Shown piece after piece: positions 13,941 through 19,309 of a stretch of DNA of 19,309 nt (position 1 is its first letter; every line of letters starts with the position of its first letter). The stretch spans positions 1 to 19,309 of the forward strand of contig JAGLYB010000092.1 of the NCBI GenBank assembly GCA_023132545.1, written 5' to 3'. Origin of the DNA: Candidatus Bipolaricaulota bacterium. Lineage in GTDB: Bacteria > Bipolaricaulota > Bipolaricaulia > UBA7950 > UBA9294. The notes under the pieces were generated by a model, which saw nothing but the letters and a program-made list of their open reading frames with translations, ran no database searches and was not told the DNA's origin. The position numbers and the translations under genes are program-made.

Positions 13941-15576
13941 CAGGACACTGAGCAGCGACCTCTGGAGCGATACCCTTGTTCCCGTATGCCTTGTCGAAAT
14001 GAGACGCGAATTCGGCTGCCAACTTGGTTGCCCTCACATCGTAGGCCGCAGGATCGCTCCAAGATTCGCGGGGGTCCAGCAGTTCCGTGGGAACACCAGG
14101 GCAGGTCCTTGGAATCGACACGTGGAACAGCTCGTTCGCATCGTACTCGACGTCGCGAAGCTCGCCAGAAAGAGCGGCATGAACCATGGCGCGTGTCAGA
14201 TCGATGTCTACTCGATCAGCCTCGCCGTACGGCCCTCCGACCCAGCCTGTGTTGACAAGATAGACGTCAGTGCCATGGGCATCGAGTTTCTCTCCCAGCA
14301 TACGCGCATAGACATCTGGGTTTCGCGGCATGAACGGCTCTCCGAAGAAACGTGAGAATGTCGTCTTGGGCTCGACAATACCTGTCTCCGTTCCCGCCAG
14401 TTTGCTGGTGTAGCCCATCAAGAACCAAAACATGGCTTGATCCCTGGTTAGACGGGAGATAGGAGGCAACACGCCATTGGCATCAGCCGTCAAGAAGAGA
14501 ATAGTAGAAGCATGTTCACCTACGGAAGACGGCTTGATGTTAGAGAGGTAGGACAACGGATACGAACCTCGCGAATTGGGCGTCAGACGATCGTCAGTCA
14601 GATCAAAGGTACCGTTGGGATAGATCATGGCGTTCTCGACGATCGCGCCATGCTGCTCGGGAGCATCCTCATGCATAATGGCGCGGAAGATTTCCGGCTC
14701 CTTATCAGCATCGAGATCGATCAGTTTAGCATAGCATCCGTTTTCGAAGTTGGCGATTCCATTGTCTGACCATCCATGTTCGTCGTCTCCAAGCAGGGCA
14801 CGGCGAGGATCAGCCGATAGTGTGGTCTTTCCGGTACCTGAAAGACCTAGAAGCAAGGCGATGTCTCCATTGGGACCTTCATTAGCTGAGCAATGCAAAG
14901 GCAGAATGCCTTCCGCCGGCAGGAGATAGTTCATCACAGAGAACATGAGCTTCTTGACAGAACCGCCGTAGGCAGACCCATAGACCACACCAATGCGGCG
15001 ATCCAAGTCCATGGCAATCATCATCGTCGAAGTTCCTTCGATGCGTGGATCGATCCGCAAACGCCCTTCATATCGGGCAGGATCAAGCTTGTCATAAGGA
15101 AGGGCAAGCAGCGTGAACGGGCGATCCGAGAACACTGATTTCTCAATATCCGACGGAACAGGGCGGAACATATTGTCCACAAACAACGATATGAAAGCGC
15201 GATCGGAGATGAATCTGACTGGGAGTGCGTACGTTGCATCAGCTCCGATGACTCGATCCAATTCATAGACGTGCGATTTCTCGTTTAGGCTCGAAAACGC
15301 GTCTTCCAGGACCATATCGAACGTTTCTTCGTCGATGGGAATGTTGTTCGGCGAGTCCCAATCAATTGTATCCGCGCTTTCGGGACGCTGAACCGTGAGC
15401 GTATCTTGGGGACTACGCCCGGTAGACTCTGGAGGCGTCCAAGCCGCAAGGGCACCACCAGCGCTTACGATCGCCTCACGTCGCTCGACGGCATCTTGGA
15501 TCAGCCGTTCCCGTTCGGGATTTTTCACTATGGAAGGTCGTTCAAGAAGCCTAGCAAGTCTGCCATCGAAGTCCAT
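13933..15576 (-). CDS. pckA: Phosphoenolpyruvate carboxykinase (ATP)
   Basis: Converts oxaloacetate and ATP to phosphoenolpyruvate, CO2 and ADP, the entry step of gluconeogenesis or, in reverse, a CO2-fixing ATP-yielding step. ATP-type family motifs are all present: YGSAYGGSVKKLMF, the MNYLLPAEGILPLHCSANEG stretch, the kinase-1 P-loop GLSGTGKTT, the kinase-2 metal site GDDEHGW, NFENGCYAK, and GVLPPISRLTRDQAMFWF. From the ATG at 15576 the protein has 547 residues, within the normal range. Three ATGs stand in a row (15582, 15579, 15576); CGGGAG abuts the first, so the third has the best spacing (6 nt), and the codon at 15597 is TTG. It is transcribed away from the XRE operon; an extended -10 box lies about 50 nt upstream. 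The stop codon lies inside a strong hairpin. Confidence 0.96.
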   Translation of the reverse strand: MDFDGRLARLLERPSIVKNPERERLIQDAVERREAIVSAGGALAAWTPPESTGRSPQDTLTVQRPESADTIDWDSPNNIPIDEETFDMVLEDAFSSLNEKSHVYELDRVIGADATYALPVRFISDRAFISLFVDNMFRPVPSDIEKSVFSDRPFTLLALPYDKLDPARYEGRLRIDPRIEGTSTMMIAMDLDRRIGVVYGSAYGGSVKKLMFSVMNYLLPAEGILPLHCSANEGPNGDIALLLGLSGTGKTTLSADPRRALLGDDEHGWSDNGIANFENGCYAKLIDLDADKEPEIFRAIMHEDAPEQHGAIVENAMIYPNGTFDLTDDRLTPNSRGSYPLSYLSNIKPSSVGEHASTILFLTADANGVLPPISRLTRDQAMFWFLMGYTSKLAGTETGIVEPKTTFSRFFGEPFMPRNPDVYARMLGEKLDAHGTDVYLVNTGWVGGPYGEADRVDIDLTRAMVHAALSGELRDVEYDANELFHVSIPRTCPGVPTELLDPRESWSDPAAYDVRATKLAAEFASHFDKAYGNKGIAPEVAAQCPGN

Positions 15577-15627
15577 CATCATCTCCCGATTCCGCAAGCG
15601 GCCCCCTGGGTCCGCTGAAGTTGCAGG

Positions 15628-15636
15628 ATCATATCA
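15628..15636 (-). promoter_or_regulatory. Candidate extended -10 promoter of pckA
   Basis: On the minus strand the sequence reads TGATATGAT: a TATGAT -10 hexamer (15628-15633) with an upstream TG one base away, the extended -10 arrangement that can work without a good -35 box. Transcription would start near 15621, giving a leader of about 45 nt before the pckA ATG. No convincing -35 is present. One copy of the AAGTTGCAGG repeat begins right at the predicted start point. Confidence 0.4.
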
Positions 15637-15957
15637 AACAACAGACGAATCTGAAAGGTTGCGCGTAAGTTGCAGGTTCTTGAAGTACGAGACTCTCCAG
15701 AAGCCGCAGTTCTTGCGAGGCAGTGACGATAGCGAAAGGGGCGTCTGTATCGATCGAAGAACCGCACCGTCCAAAAGGAGGAGGAGACCCCTGATTTAAC
15801 ATGAATCGAATCATGCCAACGCAATCGTCCCAGAGGTCTCCCGTATCAACCCTGCGCTTCTCTCCACTCTCGGAGTGTGCTTCTTCTTGTTGACCTACTT
15901 GGTGTATTCTACCGACAAAACCTATCAAATCCAACTAGTATTTAGAATCCAGAAGCA

Positions 15958-15986
15958 TAGACCTTTTGGGGCTTCTCGACTATACT
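15958..15986 (+). promoter_or_regulatory. Sigma-70/A promoter of the XRE-protease operon
   Basis: TAGACC (15958-15963; four of six to TTGACA) is followed after exactly 17 bp by TATACT (15981-15986; five of six). The start point would be near 15993, about 27 nt before the ATG. GGGGCTTCTC (15968-15977) in the spacer is partly complementary to GAAGAGGCCCC (16009-16019), which covers the ribosome site: an imperfect operator-like inverted repeat. Confidence 0.65.
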
Positions 15987-16019
15987 AAAATTTGCAGATA
16001 ACGATAAGGAAGAGGCCCC

Positions 16020-16448
16020 ATGAAGACATTCGGCGACAGGATCAGGGAAGTGCGTCAGGAGCTTGGTTTGACTCAATGGCAAGTCGCAGATCGCACCGGA
16101 GTTTCCAATACTTACATCTCGGCCCTGGAAAGCGGACGCAAGCAGGCACCTCCACATGCCATTGTCACTGCTCTCGCCGCTTGCCTACAGACAAGCGAGG
16201 AAACCTTGTGGACACTCGCCCGCGCTGAGCGAGAAGAGCGTCTGAAGCGACGGATTGACGGCATACCAACATCTCAGAGAACGGCTCGAACTGTCGATGC
16301 AACAAGCAGCCTCGACGCGGATCCTTCAGATGAGGTATTGGAACGAGCCATCCAGACATTGAGAGAGAGCGCACAGGATCCGAAGCAGCGTCGTTCATTG
16401 GCAAGAACGCTTGAAACACTGGCCAAGAGCTTACGTGGGAAGGACTGA
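16020..16448 (+). CDS. XRE-family transcriptional regulator
   Basis: DNA-binding protein of 142 residues with an N-terminal Cro/C1-type helix-turn-helix. The five-helix domain spans about residues 5-67: IREVRQELGLTQWQVADRTG, then VSNTYISALESGRK with the recognition helix at about 30-38, and the final helices with ALAACLQTSEETLWTLA. The rest is a basic then Ser/Thr-rich linker (80-100) and a charged helix (DEVLERAIQTLRESA, LARTLETLAKSLRGKD) that could dimerise. The ATG is preceded by GGAAGAGG. The next gene begins 9 nt after the stop codon, so the two form an operon. The flexible linker between DNA-binding and C-terminal helix would be a natural place for regulatory cleavage by the neighbouring protease-domain protein, but that is inference. 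Confidence 0.9.
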   Translation: MKTFGDRIREVRQELGLTQWQVADRTGVSNTYISALESGRKQAPPHAIVTALAACLQTSEETLWTLARAEREERLKRRIDGIPTSQRTARTVDATSSLDADPSDEVLERAIQTLRESAQDPKQRRSLARTLETLAKSLRGKD

Positions 16449-16457
16449 AGGAACTGA

Positions 16458-18044
16458 ATGCTACGAAAAACCAAGCCTGACAACGGACTGTCCGTTGCCC
16501 ATGTTACGATCCAGGCAACCGATTACCAAGATTCAGGCGTTGGAATTGTGGTTGCACTGCGACCCTTCACGCTGCTGGTTCCCAGTCACCTGATCGAGTT
16601 GGTCGAACAAGGACAATCACACGAGATTCTCATCAACGGCATCCCGTACGAGGGAGCCAAGATTCTTCCCACTCCGGCGCTTCAACGCGATTACCTTTCG
16701 ATCCTCCAGTTTCGCAAGAAGCGTCTTCGGAATCTGACCTCGGCCCATCTTCCTAGACGAAGTGTTCAGCTCAGCCCCGGCCAGGCCATTTCATTGCAGC
16801 GGTTGGCTTCGGAATCGAACACCGCAGGCAAAGTCGTTGATGTTCGAGAACAAGGAGACGGAACCTCGATCATCACCGATATCGAGGTAGCCACAGGCGA
16901 CAGTGGGAGCCCGCTATTAGTGTCTGGCCAAGTGGCCGCAGTTTGTCAGGGAATGATCCGGCATGAGGGTATCGGGACAGCCGTTGCTGTACCTCTGTCT
17001 CACGACGGCTTGCTTGAACTGAGGAAGCAACGTCAACGATATCGCATCAGTTTGATCAGCTCCCTAATCGCTGCTCTTCTCGCCGTCATTCTCGCATTCG
17101 GAGGATTCGCCCTCTACTCATCGAATTCGTTCACTTTGGCAACCATCGAGATCCCTGAAGATGGGAGCATGGTGATCGCAAGGAATGCACAAACACTGAC
17201 CTTCCAGCCTTCGTGGAGCCGATCATTTAACACGCCAATTCGGCGATCATTGATGTTCTCCTCGCATGACGGTGGTACGCCTGATCGAATCGCCATCGGA
17301 ACTGCCTACAAAGATGGAATCGACGGGGCCATCAGCGTGCTCGATGCAAATGGCAGTATCGCATGGTCCTATTCCGTGCCCGATGGAGAGTGTATCTATT
17401 CAGCTCCGGAGTTCATCTATGATGGATACCTCGTTGACGTAATCCATATCGCCGATCTCAACGAAGATGGATTCAATGAACTGCTCGTGTTGTTTGTACA
17501 CAACCACGATGAACCCTGCAAATTCGTCATCTTCGACCTTTCCGGCGAGATGTTGACCGAATACTGGCATCCCGGCTACATACGAACAATTGCCACCGGG
17601 AAAGTTGGAGAATCGGACGAAGTCATGGTCGTTGTGAGTGCCAGCAACAACGCGATTAAGACGGATTGGTGGAATCCGCAAACACTGTTTGCGTTCCGCG
17701 GTCTAGATATCGCCGGGCAGGGCCCACCTTGTGACCATATCGGAGCGGGAGGGCAGACGAACCTTTCAGCTGGAACCGAACTCTGGTATCAGGTCATCGT
17801 CAACATCGATCCGGATCTCGTCCGAGCGAAATGCTATGAAATCGACATCCGCGATTTCGATGGCGACGGAGTGAACGAGATTCAAGCCGCCCTGACTGAC
17901 GGGCGCTTCTATTACCTCGATGAAAACGGCGCGCAAATACATGTCAAACTCGGTGATCGCTATCATCGAGATTTCCCTGATGTAGATCCGCCGCCACTGG
18001 TCGATCTTTGGGAGTATCATACATCAGACGAAACCGACAAATGA
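16458..18044 (+). CDS. Trypsin-like protease domain - membrane helix - FG-GAP/VCBS-type protein
   Basis: Membrane protein of 528 residues with an unusual domain order. Residues 1-185 look like a compact trypsin/HtrA-like serine protease: candidate His H44 in LLVPSHLI, Asp D78 in RDYLSILQF, and Ser S149 in ATGDSGSPLLVSGQVAAVCQG. A basic stretch (RKQRQRYR) then precedes a single membrane helix at about 197-220. By the positive-inside rule, and lacking a signal peptide, the protease domain is cytoplasmic and the remainder is exported. The exported part has beta-rich FG-GAP/VCBS-like repeats with calcium-loop motifs DLNEDGFNELLV (333-344) and DFDGDGVNEIQ (467-477), plus a degenerate one near 271-282. 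The start at 16458 has AAGGA five bases upstream. It is co-transcribed with the XRE regulator. A signalling role is inferred, and whether the triad is active is untested. Confidence 0.82.
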   Translation: MLRKTKPDNGLSVAHVTIQATDYQDSGVGIVVALRPFTLLVPSHLIELVEQGQSHEILINGIPYEGAKILPTPALQRDYLSILQFRKKRLRNLTSAHLPRRSVQLSPGQAISLQRLASESNTAGKVVDVREQGDGTSIITDIEVATGDSGSPLLVSGQVAAVCQGMIRHEGIGTAVAVPLSHDGLLELRKQRQRYRISLISSLIAALLAVILAFGGFALYSSNSFTLATIEIPEDGSMVIARNAQTLTFQPSWSRSFNTPIRRSLMFSSHDGGTPDRIAIGTAYKDGIDGAISVLDANGSIAWSYSVPDGECIYSAPEFIYDGYLVDVIHIADLNEDGFNELLVLFVHNHDEPCKFVIFDLSGEMLTEYWHPGYIRTIATGKVGESDEVMVVVSASNNAIKTDWWNPQTLFAFRGLDIAGQGPPCDHIGAGGQTNLSAGTELWYQVIVNIDPDLVRAKCYEIDIRDFDGDGVNEIQAALTDGRFYYLDENGAQIHVKLGDRYHRDFPDVDPPPLVDLWEYHTSDETDK

Positions 18045-18057
18045 GCCTGCTGACAAG

Positions 18058-18074
18058 GGGCTTCGTAGAAGCTT
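18058..18074. terminator. Weak candidate terminator hairpin
   Basis: GGGCTTC-GTA-GAAGCTT forms a short stem (five Watson-Crick pairs plus two G-U) in the 45-nt gap between the convergent protease-domain gene and tatD. It ends in only TTT before CC, so the U-tract is poor. A second tiny stem, CCTA-GAAGA-TAGG, follows. Confidence 0.25.
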
Positions 18075-18089
18075 TCCTAGAAGATAGGC

Positions 18090-18857
18090 TCAATCGCTTA
18101 GTCTGAACAAGCGGATCGAATTCTCCGTCGTTTGTCTGGCAACGTCTTCCACAGAGACGCCTTTGAGTCGTGCAATCTCCTCTGCAACGTACCTTACATA
18201 CGCAGGCTCATTGCGCCGACCTCGATAGGGAACCGGCGTGAGATAGGGACAGTCGGTTTCCAGCAGAATCCGGTCGAGCGGTATATGCTTGACTGCCTCC
18301 CGTAGAACGTCGTTCTTAGGGAACGTAAGCGGGCCTCCTATTCCCAGATGAAGCCCCAATGCCAGGAACTCTTCAGCCAGAACTCCTTCCCCGAGGAAGG
18401 AATGAACCACGCCATAATGCTGCTCGCCAGCGTTCTTCAGGATGGCAAGCAGATCATCCGTCGATTCCCGATTGTGCAAGCAGATGGGCAAATTCAGTTC
18501 TATTGCCAGGGCCAGTTGTTGCACGAATGCCTGACGTTGCCGTTCTCGCGGTGATAGGTCGCGATAGTAGTCAAGCCCGATTTCCCCGATTCCGACAACG
18601 AGTTCATCTCCGGCCAATTCCCTCAGCTCAATCAGAGCAGCCTCATCGACGAACTTCGCGTTGTGGGGATGAATCCCGACGGTGGCCCACATGTTTCGAT
18701 ACCGGTTCGCTAGTCGGACAGCTTCGTGGCTGGAACGAAGCGACGATCCGATCGTCAGAACCCCCATCGCCTGCTCGGAACAGCGGGCAATCATAGCCGC
18801 TCGATCCTTATCAAACGCGCGGTCGTCGAGGTGGGCATGACTGTCAATCCACTTCAT
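18090..18857 (-). CDS. tatD: TatD-family metal-dependent deoxyribonuclease
   Basis: TIM-barrel metal-dependent hydrolase of the TatD family, with 3'-5' DNase activity in characterised members, cytoplasmic. From the ATG at 18857 it has 255 residues, the normal length. Metal ligands appear in order: H7 and H9 in DSHAHLDD, E92 in GEIGLDYYRD, H128 in LPICLHNRES, H152 in GVVHSF, and D202 in ETDCPYLTP, followed by the RGRRNEPAYV signature. AGGAG lies eight bases upstream. The start overlaps the stop of the upstream NAD(P)HX dehydratase gene by 4 nt (ATGA), so translation is coupled. An in-frame extension to 18941 lies inside that gene and is not conserved-looking. Convergent with the protease-domain gene. 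Confidence 0.95.
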   Translation of the reverse strand: MKWIDSHAHLDDRAFDKDRAAMIARCSEQAMGVLTIGSSLRSSHEAVRLANRYRNMWATVGIHPHNAKFVDEAALIELRELAGDELVVGIGEIGLDYYRDLSPRERQRQAFVQQLALAIELNLPICLHNRESTDDLLAILKNAGEQHYGVVHSFLGEGVLAEEFLALGLHLGIGGPLTFPKNDVLREAVKHIPLDRILLETDCPYLTPVPYRGRRNEPAYVRYVAEEIARLKGVSVEDVARQTTENSIRLFRLSD

Positions 18858-19309
18858 GGTTCCAGCTCCTTGAGAATTCGAGGGAGGGCATCGAGAACAT
18901 CGGAGGGCATCAACGAACGTTCGGAGAACTCGGCGGCCCATTGATCAGCAGCCAGGCCGTGGATGAACGGAGCCGCCACAGCGGCAGCAGATAACGAGCT
19001 CCCACCTGCGATGAGTCCGGCCAGCAATCCTGTGAGCACGTCGCCCGATCCTCCAGTAGCCAATCCCGTGTTTCCAGTGGGATTAACAACCACGGATCGA
19101 TCCATCAGTCCAATGATTGTTGGACGTCCCTTGAGTACGAGAGCCAAAGACTGCTGCGAAATGAACTCAGCGACCAGAGGCAGCCGGTTGGCATCGACAT
19201 CATGAGCAGTCGATCCAATCAGGGCAGCGAATTCGCCAGGATGCGGCGTCAGCACGGCTCGCCCGGCCAATGAGACAAGAAGATCGGGATGGCCTTCGAG
19301 TGCGTGGAT
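18854..19309 (-). CDS. nnrD: ADP/ATP-dependent NAD(P)HX dehydratase, 3' part (runs off the window)
   Basis: C-terminal part of the NnrD (YjeF C-terminal) dehydratase, which repairs damaged hydrated NAD(P)H at the expense of ADP or ATP. The gene continues beyond base 19309; in the window the frame reads IHALEGHPDLLVSLAGRAV and on to the stop codon. Ribokinase-like fold motifs are visible: LTPHPGEFAALIG near the left of the fragment, VLKGRPTII, and the nucleotide/phosphate site NPTGNTGLATGGSGDVLTG. An apparent start near 19270 is an internal TTG and is not a gene start. Whether the N-terminal epimerase domain (NnrE) is fused upstream, as in many bacteria, cannot be seen. Overlaps tatD by 4 nt. 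Confidence 0.93.
   Translation of the reverse strand: MHALEGHPDLLVSLAGRAVLTPHPGEFAALIGSTAHDVDANRLPLVAEFISQQSLALVLKGRPTIIGLMDRSVVVNPTGNTGLATGGSGDVLTGLLAGLIAGGSSLSAAAVAAPFIHGLAADQWAAEFSERSLMPSDVLDALPRILKELEP

Larger units (their letters stand above)
15583..16019. other. Divergent regulatory region between pckA and the XRE operon
   Basis: About 435 nt without a convincing gene. The left end holds the pckA promoter candidate; the right end holds the XRE promoter. AAGTTGCAGG occurs twice, at 15618-15627 and 15667-15676 (49 bp apart), flanking the pckA promoter. The part from about 15880 to 15990 is clearly AT-richer than its surroundings. Minus-strand frames here (for example 15629-15934) lack ribosome sites and protein-like composition. 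Confidence 0.55.

Noticed and set aside
13793..14062. An 89-codon minus-strand frame overlapping the end of pckA
   Set aside because: It is out of frame with pckA and its sequence derives from the hairpin repeats; no ribosome site.
15777..15803. A strong SD-like GGAGGAGGAG followed by an ATG on the plus strand
   Set aside because: The ATG is 14 nt away, too far, and its frame stops after 30 codons with a low-complexity Ser-rich product.
15629..15934. A 101-codon minus-strand frame between pckA and the XRE gene
   Set aside because: No ribosome site, uneven composition, and it runs over the predicted pckA promoter.
18854..19270. A complete short gene starting near 19270 on the minus strand
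   Set aside because: The apparent start is an internal TTG; the frame stays open with typical dehydratase sequence to the window edge, so it is a partial gene.
1..19309. CRISPR arrays, insertion sequences, phage or toxin-antitoxin modules
   Set aside because: No regularly spaced repeats, transposase or integrase motifs, or recognised toxin pairs were seen; the XRE pair was considered as toxin-antitoxin but its partner is a large membrane protein.

Overview
The window comes from a bacterial chromosome of moderate GC content with dense gene packing, short overlaps and many strong Shine-Dalgarno (SD) sequences. A probable outer-membrane beta-barrel protein (508-1620, minus) points to a two-membrane organism. 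Several parts are more often met in Firmicutes, Thermotogae or uncultivated candidate phyla: a split transketolase subunit, a THEP1 NTPase, an ATP-type PEP carboxykinase and a YhbD/YhbE (bactofilin-like) pair. I cannot name the taxon; a candidate phylum such as Bipolaricaulota is only a weak guess. I found no tRNA, rRNA, CRISPR array, insertion sequence or phage module.

Layout. 1-495: a Nudix hydrolase (plus), convergent with a minus-strand group of an unknown conserved-looking protein, DNA polymerase IV and the beta-barrel candidate (3368 down to 508). A THEP1-type NTPase (3394-3939, plus) diverges from that group. A transaldolase-transketolase C-subunit operon follows (5673 down to 4085), without the transketolase N-subunit. 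A lone dihydrolipoyl dehydrogenase (5801-7183, plus) runs tail to tail into an MFS exporter that is the last gene of a TldD-TldE-MFS group (11258 down to 7173). Upstream lies a three-gene operon of a small basic protein, a YhbD-like MerR-type regulator and a bactofilin-like beta-helix protein (13059 down to 11393), driven by a near-consensus sigma-70 promoter. The stretch 13140-13932 has no large gene; it holds a possible 56-codon gene, a possible frameshifted gene and several hairpins. PEP carboxykinase (15576 down to 13933) faces away from a two-gene plus-strand operon (16020-18044). The right edge carries TatD and the end of an NAD(P)HX dehydratase (minus).

How the genes fit together. Central carbon functions (transaldolase, transketolase subunit, PEP carboxykinase, LPD) are scattered among maintenance functions (Pol IV, Nudix, NAD(P)HX repair, TatD). 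The most unusual unit is the XRE regulator followed 9 nt later by a protein that joins a cytoplasmic trypsin-like protease domain with an apparently intact Ser-His-Asp triad, one membrane helix and an exported FG-GAP/VCBS-type domain. It has the layout of a one-step transmembrane sensor that could act through proteolysis, perhaps of the XRE protein; this is inference from architecture and gene order only.
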